Shown here: in pieces, positions 1 through 6,263 of the stretch
Position numbering within the stretch: position 1 is the first letter of the stretch
How the letters are laid out: each line of letters starts with the position of its first letter
NCBI GenBank assembly: GCA_050701635.1
Contig: JBOGDF010000269.1
Span: 1 to 7,649, forward strand
Source of the DNA: WHSM01 sp050701635
GTDB lineage: Bacteria; Actinomycetota; Actinomycetes; Mycobacteriales; Micromonosporaceae
DNA length: 7,649 nt
Direction: 5' to 3'
Program-made: the position numbers and the translations under genes
The notes under the pieces: generated by a model
Seen by the model: only the letters and a program-made list of their open reading frames with translations
Told to the model about the DNA's origin: nothing
Database searches by the model: none

Positions 1-2
1 GC

Positions 3-908
3 TCACGGGACCTGGGCGGCGCTGGCCACGGCGTCGAGCCCGGCGAACAGGTCGTCCTCCCAGCCCTGTACGCCGCTGCCGGGGCCGCGCTCGCCGGCCG
101 CCAGCGTGTAGTACTCGAAGCCCATGGTCTCCGCGCCGGCGTTGCTGGCCAGCGAGAACAGCCACGAGTCGGGCGGGATCTGGGTGGCGTGGGCGCGCAG
201 CGCGGCGGTTTTCGCCTCGGCGTACTCGGTGCCGTCGATGCAGGCGGCGATCTGGTCGTCGGGCGTACCGAAGGGCAGGTCGGCGACGTCGGTGACGCCT
301 TCGAACGGGTTGTCCGCCGACGCGCCGAAATGCTCCATGCCGGCGGCCAGCACGCTGCGCGGCACCGCGGTCCAGTAGACCTTCGCCACCTGCCACGGCT
401 CGCCGTCGCCCGACTCCGAAGCCGCCAGCTCCACCGCGCGCGTCGCCACCCGGTGCGCCTGGATGTGGTCGGGGTGGCCGTAGAAACCGTTCGGGTCGTA
501 CGTCACCAGCACCTGCGGGCGTACCTCCCGGAGCACCGTGACCAGGTGACCGGCGGCGACGTCCAGGTCGGCGCCCCAGAACGCGCGCGGGTGTTCGTTG
601 GGGGGCGTACCCATCATGCCGCTGTCCCGGTAGCGGCCGGCGGCGCCGAGGAAGTGCCGGTCGGTGACGCCCAGCGCGTCGCAGGCGGCGTGCCACTCCC
701 GGATCCGGTAGCCGCCGAGCTGGTCGGCCCGATCCGCCGCCAGCTCCGCCAGCTCCGGTACGTGGATCTCGCCCTCTTCGCCGAGGGTGCAGGTGACGAG
801 CGTGACCCGGGCTCCGGCGGCGGCGTAGTGCGCCATCGTGGCGCCGGTCCCGATCGCCTCGTCGTCGGGGTGCGCGTGGACGAAGATGATGCTCGGCTGC
901 TCAGGCAC
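3..908 (-). CDS. mshB: MshB, GlcNAc-Ins deacetylase of mycothiol biosynthesis
   Basis: Zinc-dependent deacetylase that removes the acetyl group from N-acetylglucosaminyl-inositol (GlcNAc-Ins), giving GlcN-Ins, the second committed step of mycothiol synthesis in the cytosol. The 301-residue protein carries the LmbE/PIG-L signature AHPDDE at residues 12-17, with H13 and D16 as expected zinc ligands and D15 as expected general base. GHPDH at 144-148 supplies the third zinc ligand, H148. The numbering lies within one residue of the M. tuberculosis enzyme as I recall it, and the length is normal (about 300). The GTG at 908 is the only sensible start: a TGA lies in frame ten codons upstream with no other start codon between. 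There is no Shine-Dalgarno sequence; a TACAGT box lies six bases upstream, so the mRNA is probably leaderless. The gene is divergent from the S9-like gene. The related family member Mca (mycothiol conjugate amidase) is the main alternative, but the length and the motifs favour MshB. Confidence 0.93.
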   Translation of the reverse strand: MPEQPSIIFVHAHPDDEAIGTGATMAHYAAAGARVTLVTCTLGEEGEIHVPELAELAADRADQLGGYRIREWHAACDALGVTDRHFLGAAGRYRDSGMMGTPPNEHPRAFWGADLDVAAGHLVTVLREVRPQVLVTYDPNGFYGHPDHIQAHRVATRAVELAASESGDGEPWQVAKVYWTAVPRSVLAAGMEHFGASADNPFEGVTDVADLPFGTPDDQIAACIDGTEYAEAKTAALRAHATQIPPDSWLFSLASNAGAETMGFEYYTLAAGERGPGSGVQGWEDDLFAGLDAVASAAQVP

Positions 909-914
909 CTGAAC

Positions 915-920
915 ACTGTA
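915..920 (-). promoter_or_regulatory. Candidate -10 box for a leaderless mshB transcript
   Basis: On the minus strand the hexamer TACAGT fits the actinobacterial -10 consensus TANNNT. It is followed by exactly six bases (GTTCAG) and then the GTG start. This places the box at -12 to -7 if transcription starts at the first base of the start codon. No purine-rich ribosome-binding site is visible, which agrees with leaderless expression. No convincing -35 was found. The rest of the 909-984 gap must hold the control signals of both divergent genes. Confidence 0.5.
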
Positions 921-974
921 GAGCGTCTCGCCCGCTCACGAGCACGCTCGGCCAAGCTCGCGACACCCGCCACC

Positions 975-980
975 AGGGAG
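975..980 (+). promoter_or_regulatory. Ribosome-binding site that selects the TTG start at 985
   Basis: AGGGAG ends four bases before a TTG codon. It is the only purine-rich stretch near the 5' end of the S9-like gene, so it favours TTG at 985 over the in-frame GTG at 1033, which has no such sequence in front of it. Confidence 0.5.
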
Positions 981-984
981 ATCT

Positions 985-2985
985 TTGCCGCCAGATCTCG
1001 ACCGCAGCCGGTCCAACCGCCACGATCGGTACGTGGACCCCTGGCGGGCGAGCCTCCCCAGACCGCGGCCACGTACGGTCGCGATCTCCGACGACGGTGC
1101 CCGGGTGACGTACCTGCGGCCGGCGTACCCGGGTGACCCGTACCCCCGGCTGTGGGTCTGGGACGTGACCTCCGGGGTGCAGCGGGCGGTCGCCGGCACC
1201 TCCGGGGTGGAGCGGTACGCCACCGACACGGCCTGCCGGATCGCGGCGTTCACCGCGGACGGGGTGCTGCACCGGGTCAGCATCGACGGCGGCGGGATCG
1301 AGCGGCTCCCCACCGGCGGGCCTGCGCACGACGCGTGGCCGGATCCCTCGGGGCGGCGGCTGGCGTACCTGACTCGGGGCACCCTGCGGGTGATCGACGA
1401 GCACGGCGCCGACCAGCTGCTGGCCGGAGAGGCCGAGGCCGGTCCGGTTATGTGGGGCGAGAGCGACCCGGCCAGCCGCACGGTGTTCGGCCGGCACGAG
1501 GGTTACTGGTGGTCGCCGGACTCCGAACGGCTGCTCGCCGCCCGGGTCGACCACTCGGGAGCCCTGCCGGTGACCAGCCTGCACCTGCTGGACCTGGACG
1601 GGTTCTGGGTGGACGTACGGTGGGACCGGCAGGCGTACCCGCACCTGGTGGCGGTGACCTGGGAGCCGCGCGGCGGTCCGCTGATCACGGTGCTGCCGCG
1701 CAGCCAGCACCACGCGCTGGTGCTGGCGGTAGACGCGCGTACCGGGGAGACGCAGGTGCACGCCGAGCTGGACGATCCGCGCTGGGTGACGGTCACGCCG
1801 GGCACGCCGGCGTACCTGCCGGACGGCCGGGTGGTGCTGGGCGGTGAGCTGACCCTCGACGCGCTGGACACCCGGTGCCTGTTCGCCGACGGCACCCTGC
1901 TCACCCCGCCCCAGCTGTACGTGCACCGCCTCGCCGGCCGGATGCCGGTCGACCCGGCGCTCGGCGAACACCTGGTCGACCTGGTGGTGGAGGCGAGCGA
2001 GGGCGAGCCCGCCGAGCGGCACGTCTACCGGGTAAGGCTGGCCGCCCGTACGGTCCATCCGGAGGTCACCCGGCTTACCGGGGACGCCGGCTGGCACACC
2101 GGGTACGCCGCCGGCGGCACCATCGCCGTACTCGCCGAATCCCTGGACCATCCGGGGGTACGGCTCACCGTGCACCGCGGCGACCGCACGTACCACGTCC
2201 CGGAGCCGCCGTCGACGGCCGAGCCGGACCCGTACCCGCCGCGTCCGGTGTTCGAGCGGGTGACCGACCGGCGGCTGCCGGCCGCGGTGCTCTACCCCGC
2301 CGACCACGTGGCGGGCCGCCGGCTGCCGGTGCTGGTGGAGGTGCCGGTCGGGCAGGGCGTGGTCGCCACCCGCGAGGCCTGGCTGCGCCGCCGGTGGTAC
2401 GCCGAGCGCGGCCTCGCCGTGGTGGTGATCGACGGCCGCGGCACCCCGGGCGTGGCGCCCAGCTTCGAGAAGGCGATCTACCGCCGGGTGCTCGACATCC
2501 TGCTCGCCGACCAGGCCGAAGGGCTGGCCGCGCTCACCGCCAAGCACCCCGACCTGGACACCGAACGGGTGGCGATCCGCGGCACCGGGCTGGCCGGTGC
2601 GGTCGCCGCCGCCGCGGTGCTGCGGCACCCGGAGCTCTACCGGGCAGGCGTCGCCGACGCGCCGATCACCGACTGGCGGTCGCTGCCGCCCGGGTACGCC
2701 GAGCGCTTCCTGGGCACCCCGGAGGACAACCCGGAGGCGTACGCCCGGCATGATCTGGCGGCGGAGGCCGCGGAGCTGCGGCGCCCGCTGCTGCTCACGT
2801 ACCCCCCGGGTACGGCTGCCGAGGCACAGGCGGTGAGGCTGGCCGGGGCGCTGACCGACGCCGACCGGCCTTACCAGACATTCCCGACTCCCACCGACCG
2901 GTCCGCAGATGTGCTGGAGTACGAGTGGGAGTTCATCCGACGCGCACTGTGGCCTGAGTCAGGCCACATGGGAGGTTCACCGTGA
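985..2985 (+). CDS. S9/DPP-IV-like pseudopeptidase lacking the catalytic triad
   Basis: A 666-residue protein with the layout of bacterial dipeptidyl peptidase IV (family S9): a beta-propeller (about residues 30-410) containing the GYWWSPD block (173-179), then an alpha/beta-hydrolase domain (about 415-656) with the conserved DGRGTPG block (483-489), a HPDLD..RVAIRG strand (521-533) and ADAPITDWR (557-565). Where active relatives have G-W-S-x-G-G, this protein reads G-T-G-L-A-G (533-538), so the nucleophile Ser is G535. The usual HGxxDDNV block is replaced by T605-Y-P-P-G-T610 with no Asp, and no His exists in the expected C-terminal position (631-650). The double-Glu substrate-binding pair before GYWWSPD is also absent. 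No signal peptide is evident. The reading frame is intact with normal codon use, so it looks maintained rather than decaying. It overlaps the acyl reductase gene by GTGA, indicating co-translation. The fold assignment is firm. Loss of peptidase activity is inferred, and the actual role (binding, scaffold or regulator) is unknown. Confidence 0.82.
   Translation: MPPDLDRSRSNRHDRYVDPWRASLPRPRPRTVAISDDGARVTYLRPAYPGDPYPRLWVWDVTSGVQRAVAGTSGVERYATDTACRIAAFTADGVLHRVSIDGGGIERLPTGGPAHDAWPDPSGRRLAYLTRGTLRVIDEHGADQLLAGEAEAGPVMWGESDPASRTVFGRHEGYWWSPDSERLLAARVDHSGALPVTSLHLLDLDGFWVDVRWDRQAYPHLVAVTWEPRGGPLITVLPRSQHHALVLAVDARTGETQVHAELDDPRWVTVTPGTPAYLPDGRVVLGGELTLDALDTRCLFADGTLLTPPQLYVHRLAGRMPVDPALGEHLVDLVVEASEGEPAERHVYRVRLAARTVHPEVTRLTGDAGWHTGYAAGGTIAVLAESLDHPGVRLTVHRGDRTYHVPEPPSTAEPDPYPPRPVFERVTDRRLPAAVLYPADHVAGRRLPVLVEVPVGQGVVATREAWLRRRWYAERGLAVVVIDGRGTPGVAPSFEKAIYRRVLDILLADQAEGLAALTAKHPDLDTERVAIRGTGLAGAVAAAAVLRHPELYRAGVADAPITDWRSLPPGYAERFLGTPEDNPEAYARHDLAAEAAELRRPLLLTYPPGTAAEAQAVRLAGALTDADRPYQTFPTPTDRSADVLEYEWEFIRRALWPESGHMGGSP
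2948..2968. repeat. 21-base palindrome at the pseudopeptidase/acyl reductase junction
   Basis: The arm TGTGGCCTGA (2948-2957) and its exact reverse complement TCAGGCCACA (2959-2968) flank a single G at 2958. As DNA it is a perfect dyad suitable for a dimeric repressor. As RNA it could form an eight-pair stem with a five-base loop (GAGTC). It lies inside the last codons of the S9-like gene and ends one base before the GGGAGG ribosome-binding site of the next gene, where either form could affect expression of the acyl reductase. Confidence 0.7.
2970..2975 (+). promoter_or_regulatory. Strong ribosome-binding site of the acyl reductase gene
   Basis: GGGAGG, six bases before the GTG at 2982, is a near-ideal Shine-Dalgarno sequence and fixes the start at the GTGA overlap. 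An ATG at 2968 is out of frame. The site directly abuts the 21-base palindrome. Confidence 0.75.
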
Positions 2986-5018
2986 CGACCTACCTGGTCA
3001 CCGGCGGCACTGGTTTCCTGGGGCGGCAGCTACTGCGGCGGCTGCTGGCGCGCGAGGACTGCGAGCGGGTGTGGGCGCTGGTACGCGAGAAGTCCGCCGA
3101 CCGGCTGGCCGGGCTCGCGGCGCAGTGGCCGGGCGGCGAGAAGCTGAGCCCGCTGGTCGGCGACCTGACCGCACCGTCCCTCGGACTGGCGGACCGTACG
3201 GTGGCCGACCTCGCCGGGCGGGTGGACCACCTGGTGCACCTGGCGGCGATCTACGACATGACCGCCTCGGAGGAGGCGAACCGGGCCGCGAACGTGGACG
3301 GCACCGCTCGGGTGGTGGAGCTGGCGAACACGATCGGCGCCGGCTGCCTGCACCACGTGTCGTCGGTGGCGGTCGCCGGTGACCACAAGGGACGGTTCAC
3401 CGAGGACCAGTTCGACGTCGGGCAGCGGCTGACCTCGCCGTACCACGCCACCAAGTTCGAAGCCGAGGCGCTGGTACGCGACAAGACCCGGGTGCCCTGG
3501 CGGGTGTACCGGCCGGCGGTGGTGGTCGGCGACTCGCAAACCGGCGAGATGGACAAGATCGACGGCCCGTACTACATCTTCGGGCTGCTGGACGCGATCG
3601 GCACCGGGCTGCGCGAGCTGGGCGGCGGGCTGCTGTCCCGGATCCCGATGGTGGCGCCGGACCTGGGCGACACCAACGTGGTACCGGTCGACTTCGTGGT
3701 CGACGCGATGGCGTACCTGATGCACGTACCGGGGCTCGACGGGCGGGCGTTCCACCTGGTCAACCCGAAGCCGCAGCCGCTCACCGAGGTCTACAACGCG
3801 TTCGCGAAGGCGGCCGGCGTACCGCGGGTGACGGTGGCGGTGCCGCGCTCCGTGGTCGCCTCGGCCAGCCGGCTGGTCGCGCCGGTGGCCGGGCTGCTGG
3901 GGCAGCTGGCGTCCGAACTGCCGGGCGCCACCGCGGCCCGCGACGCCGCGCTGCGGCAGGTCGGGATCCCGGCCGAGGTGCTGCCGCACCTGACCTTCCC
4001 GACCGTGTTCGACTCGAAGGCGACCCGCGAGGCGCTGCAGGGCAGCGGGATCACGGCGCCGCGGATCCAGCACTACGCCGACGCGCTGTGGCAGTACTGG
4101 CGTACCGAGCTGGACCCCAACCGGGCCCGCCGCAAGCTGCCGGGCGGCCCGCTCGCCGGACGCCGCGTGGTGATCACCGGCGCCTCGTCCGGGATCGGCC
4201 GCGCAGCCGCGCTGCAGGTGGCGCGGAAAGGCGGCGTACCGCTGCTGCTGGCACGGCGTACCGAGGAACTTGAGAAGGTACGCGCGGAGATCCAGCGCGA
4301 GGGCGGGCAGGCGCACGTCTACTCCTGCGACGTCACCTCCGCCGAGTCGGTGGACGCCGTGGTGAAGCAGATGATCGCCGAGCACCCCGGCATCGACATG
4401 CTGGTCAACAACGCGGGCCGCTCGATCCGCCGCTCCATCAGGCTCGAGTACGACCGGTTCCACGACTTCGAGCGCACCATGGCGATCAACTACTTCGGGG
4501 CGCTGCGGCTGACCATGCGGCTGCTGCCGCACATGGCCTCCCGCCGGTTCGGCCACGTCGTGAACATCTCCTCGATCGGGGTGCAGACCAACCCACCTCG
4601 CTTCTCGGCGTACGTGGCCTCGAAGGCTGCCCTGGACGCGTTCACCCGGATCGCGGCCAGCGAGACGTACGGCGACGGGATCACGTTCACCACGATCCAC
4701 ATGCCGCTGGTGCGTACCCCGATGATCCGCCCTACCAAGATCTACAACGCGTTCCCGGCGCTGTCCCCGGACCAGGCCGGCGAGATGGTGGTACGCGCCC
4801 TGATCGACCGCCCGAAGGAGATCGGCGCGCCGCTGGGCACGCTCGGCGAAGTCTCGTACGCGGTGGCGCCCCGGATGGTGGACGCGGTGCTGCACGTCGC
4901 GTACGAGGTCTTCCCGGACTCCGCCGCCGCGGCCGGCGAGGGCGAGCCGCCGCCCACCACGTCGCTGTCCAACGGCGCCAAGGCGTTCATGCGGCTGCTC
5001 CCCGGCGTCCACTGGTAG
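2982..5018 (+). CDS. Two-domain SDR, probable bifunctional fatty acyl-CoA/ACP reductase
   Basis: A 678-residue fusion of two Rossmann-fold reductases. Domain 1 (about 1-375) is an extended SDR of the fatty-acyl-reductase/male-sterility type, with nucleotide-binding TGGTGFLG (7-14), S127/S128, and catalytic Y154 and K158 in YHATK. Domain 2 (about 390-645) is a classical SDR with TGASSGIG (399-406), NNAG (476-479), S530/S531, and Y544 and K548 in YVASK, and resembles Acinetobacter Acr1. The order and length match Marinobacter fatty acyl reductase and mycobacterial AcrA1 (Rv3391, about 650 residues). In such enzymes the Acr1-like half reduces acyl-CoA or acyl-ACP to the aldehyde and the N-terminal half reduces the aldehyde to a fatty alcohol, using NADPH. 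Both halves keep their active-site residues here. The substrate is not determined by sequence, and a polyketide or other lipid acyl chain is possible. GTGA overlap and a strong ribosome-binding site link it to the gene upstream. No wax ester synthase is visible in the window. Confidence 0.8.
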   Translation: MTTYLVTGGTGFLGRQLLRRLLAREDCERVWALVREKSADRLAGLAAQWPGGEKLSPLVGDLTAPSLGLADRTVADLAGRVDHLVHLAAIYDMTASEEANRAANVDGTARVVELANTIGAGCLHHVSSVAVAGDHKGRFTEDQFDVGQRLTSPYHATKFEAEALVRDKTRVPWRVYRPAVVVGDSQTGEMDKIDGPYYIFGLLDAIGTGLRELGGGLLSRIPMVAPDLGDTNVVPVDFVVDAMAYLMHVPGLDGRAFHLVNPKPQPLTEVYNAFAKAAGVPRVTVAVPRSVVASASRLVAPVAGLLGQLASELPGATAARDAALRQVGIPAEVLPHLTFPTVFDSKATREALQGSGITAPRIQHYADALWQYWRTELDPNRARRKLPGGPLAGRRVVITGASSGIGRAAALQVARKGGVPLLLARRTEELEKVRAEIQREGGQAHVYSCDVTSAESVDAVVKQMIAEHPGIDMLVNNAGRSIRRSIRLEYDRFHDFERTMAINYFGALRLTMRLLPHMASRRFGHVVNISSIGVQTNPPRFSAYVASKAALDAFTRIAASETYGDGITFTTIHMPLVRTPMIRPTKIYNAFPALSPDQAGEMVVRALIDRPKEIGAPLGTLGEVSYAVAPRMVDAVLHVAYEVFPDSAAAAGEGEPPPTTSLSNGAKAFMRLLPGVHW

Positions 5019-5020
5019 CG

Positions 5021-5056
5021 CTTAGGGCCGACTGAAGATCTACAGGACGCCCTAGG
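5021..5056 (+). terminator. Weak hairpin after the acyl reductase gene
   Basis: CTTAGGGC (5021-5028) can pair with GCCCTAGG (5049-5056), eight pairs including one G-U, around a 20-base loop. It begins two bases after the stop codon. There is no U-tract, so termination is only a possibility. Confidence 0.25.
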
Positions 5057-5080
5057 TGTCGTGGCCGCCGTTTTGGGTAC
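5056..5080 (+). promoter_or_regulatory. Candidate sigma-B/sigma-F-type stress promoter
   Basis: GTGT (5056-5059), a 15-base spacer and GGGTAC (5075-5080) match the actinobacterial general-stress consensus GNNT-N14-16-GGGTAC/T. The site lies 49 bases upstream of the SRPBCC start codon and faces it. Because GTAC is abundant throughout this DNA, a chance match is possible. Confidence 0.4.
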
Positions 5081-5129
5081 GGGAGTGGGTGACCGAATCC
5101 CGATAGCCCGAAGGAGACGGTGCAGCACG

Positions 5130-5639
5130 ATGAGTGTCATCCAGGAACAGATCGAAGTGGATGTGCCGCTGCGGACCGCGTACGACCAGTGGACGCAGTT
5201 CGAGACCTTCCCGGAGTTCATGGAAGGCGTGGAGCGGGTGGAACAGCGCGGCGACACCATGACCCACTGGGTCACCAAGGTGGGTGGCGCGAAGCGCGAG
5301 TTCGACGCGCAGATCGTCGACCAGGTGCCTGACCAGCAGATTTCCTGGCGGGTCACCGATGGCCCGAAGCACGACGGCACGGTGATGTTCCTGCCGCACG
5401 GCGGCGACCACACCGTGGTACGCCTCGCCATGGACTACGAGCCGCATGGCATCGTCGAGAAGGTGGGCGACGCGACCGGACTGGTCCGTACCCGGGTCAA
5501 GGGTGACCTGGAACGGTTCAAGGAGTTCATCGAGCAGCGCGGCGTACAGACCGGTGGCTGGCGCGGTGAGGTCAAGCCGGGCGAGCAGCCGGACGCCACA
5601 CAGTTCGGACCGGGTGGGACACCCGAACAGCGGCCATGA
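5130..5639 (+). CDS. SRPBCC-fold (START-like, cyclase/dehydrase-type) small protein
   Basis: A 169-residue protein of the SRPBCC superfamily, whose helix-grip fold encloses a hydrophobic ligand pocket. The family pattern is clear: an opening strand V3-I..I-E-V-D-V-P, then AYDQWTQFETFPEFMEGV (17-34), a HWV.KVGG hairpin near 46-53, ISWR (71-74), a DYEP block (102-105), and a closing amphipathic helix with VKGDLERFKEFIE (123-135), followed by a polar tail. No signal peptide or membrane segment is visible. The ATG at 5130 was chosen because the SRPBCC fold begins there. An upstream in-frame GTG at 5061 would add only a basic, unconserved extension. AAGGAG (5111-5116) serves as ribosome-binding site, with rather long spacing. 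The stop overlaps the next start (ATGA). Ligand and role are unknown. Close relatives are often annotated as cyclase/dehydrase, which should not be read as proof of polyketide cyclase activity. Confidence 0.85.
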   Translation: MSVIQEQIEVDVPLRTAYDQWTQFETFPEFMEGVERVEQRGDTMTHWVTKVGGAKREFDAQIVDQVPDQQISWRVTDGPKHDGTVMFLPHGGDHTVVRLAMDYEPHGIVEKVGDATGLVRTRVKGDLERFKEFIEQRGVQTGGWRGEVKPGEQPDATQFGPGGTPEQRP

Positions 5640-5926
5640 CCACTTCGACACCAGAGCCCGACGCCGCTCCGGAATCCGATTTCGGGGCGGCGCCGGAGCC
5701 GAACGGGCAGCTCGGCGTACCCGCTGAGCAGCTCTCCGAGGACGACCTGGTACGCGAGATGGAGAGCCTCTCGCGTACCAGGGTCACCACGTTGCGCCAC
5801 GGTTCGGAGCAGTCGCTCGCCGAGCACGACCGGCGTACCGCCGAACTGGAGAACGAATACCTGCGGCGGCACCCGCAGCGGGAGGTCGACCCCGGTCGGC
5901 TGCGCAGCGGTGCCCGCCGCCGTTAG
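5636..5926 (+). CDS. Small DUF6158-type protein
   Basis: A 96-residue hydrophilic protein with no known function. Residues 1-25 are low-complexity, rich in Pro, Ala and Glu, and likely disordered. From residue 26 (LGVPAEQLSEDDL) the sequence looks like a compact helical hairpin rich in charge, with RTR..TLRHGSEQSL..H..RTAELE..YLRRHP.REVDPGRL, ending in basic residues. From memory this pattern matches the actinobacterial family DUF6158, and I could not search to confirm the number. The start ATG overlaps the SRPBCC stop codon (ATGA) and has little Shine-Dalgarno sequence of its own, so translation probably depends on the upstream gene. The pairing suggests the two proteins are made together, possibly under the stress-type promoter upstream. 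No catalytic motif, metal site or membrane segment is visible. Confidence 0.75.
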   Translation: MTTSTPEPDAAPESDFGAAPEPNGQLGVPAEQLSEDDLVREMESLSRTRVTTLRHGSEQSLAEHDRRTAELENEYLRRHPQREVDPGRLRSGARRR

Positions 5927-5929
5927 CGT
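5924..5929 (+). promoter_or_regulatory. -10 box for a leaderless dehydratase transcript, overlapping a stop codon
   Basis: TAGCGT fits TANNNT and stands exactly six bases before the ATG at 5936, the geometry expected when transcription begins at the start codon. Its first three bases are the TAG stop of the preceding gene. A GGTGA stretch is only one base from the ATG and too close to act as a ribosome-binding site. Confidence 0.5.
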
Positions 5930-5935
5930 GGTGAC

Positions 5936-6235
5936 ATGACCACACTGCTGACAGCTGACGAGCTGGCGAAGGCGCTGCCCGGCGTACCGGGCTGGTCCGG
6001 CGACACCGACGAGATCTCCCGTACAGTCAAAGCCCCCGACTTCATCACCGGGATCAGGTTGGTCGACGCGGTGGCCGACGCGGCCGAGGCGGCGGACCAC
6101 CATCCCGACATCGACATCCGGTGGACCAAGGTCACCTTCCGGCTCGCCACCCACGCGCTGGGCGGGGTCACCCAACGCGATCTCGACCTGGCCCAGCAGA
6201 TCAACACGCTCGCTGACCAGCACGGCGGCGAGTGA
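5936..6235 (+). CDS. phhB: Pterin-4a-carbinolamine dehydratase (PCD/DCoH family)
   Basis: Small cytosolic enzyme that dehydrates 4a-hydroxytetrahydropterin to quinonoid dihydropterin, recycling the cofactor of aromatic amino acid hydroxylases. The 99-residue length is typical. The family motif is complete: E51-x3-H55-H56-P57-x5-W63-x9-H73-x8-D82. H55, H56 and H73 have the same spacing as the catalytic histidines of the rat enzyme (61, 62, 79). No aromatic hydroxylase is in the window. In many actinobacteria such proteins occur without an obvious hydroxylase partner, so another pterin-related role is possible. The gene follows the DUF6158-type gene by nine bases but appears to have its own leaderless promoter, so it may be only partly co-transcribed with the pair upstream. 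Confidence 0.92.
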   Translation: MTTLLTADELAKALPGVPGWSGDTDEISRTVKAPDFITGIRLVDAVADAAEAADHHPDIDIRWTKVTFRLATHALGGVTQRDLDLAQQINTLADQHGGE

Positions 6236-6263
6236 CCGCGGCACCGCGTACCGCCGAGTGAAG

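Noticed and set aside
939..950. CGAGC-AC-GCTCG dyad in the divergent mshB/S9-like gap as an operator
   Set aside because: Five-base arms made almost wholly of G and C are expected by chance here and nothing else supports it.
2581..2598. A local frameshift or sequencing error as the reason for the missing catalytic Ser
   Set aside because: The residues directly before (RVAIRG) and after (VLRHPELYRAGVADAP) match the family in the same frame, and Asp and His are lost independently elsewhere, so one indel cannot explain it.
901..2751. 616-codon open frame on the minus strand opposite the S9-like gene
   Set aside because: Long antisense frames are common in high-GC genes. The translation is rich in Arg, His, Pro and Gly with no recognisable domain, while the plus strand shows clear family motifs.
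3030..5012. 660-codon open frame on the minus strand opposite the acyl reductase
   Set aside because: It is a shadow of the sense gene: low-complexity composition, no motif, and a clear two-domain SDR on the other strand.
5061..5129. Upstream GTG at 5061 as the SRPBCC start
   Set aside because: It would add 23 residues of basic, unconserved sequence, overlap the candidate promoter and lacks a ribosome-binding site, whereas the fold begins at the ATG at 5130.
6237..6248. CGCGG/CCGCG hairpin after the dehydratase as an intrinsic terminator
   Set aside because: The stem is four or five pairs with a two- to four-base loop and no U-tract, which is too weak to call in this base composition.
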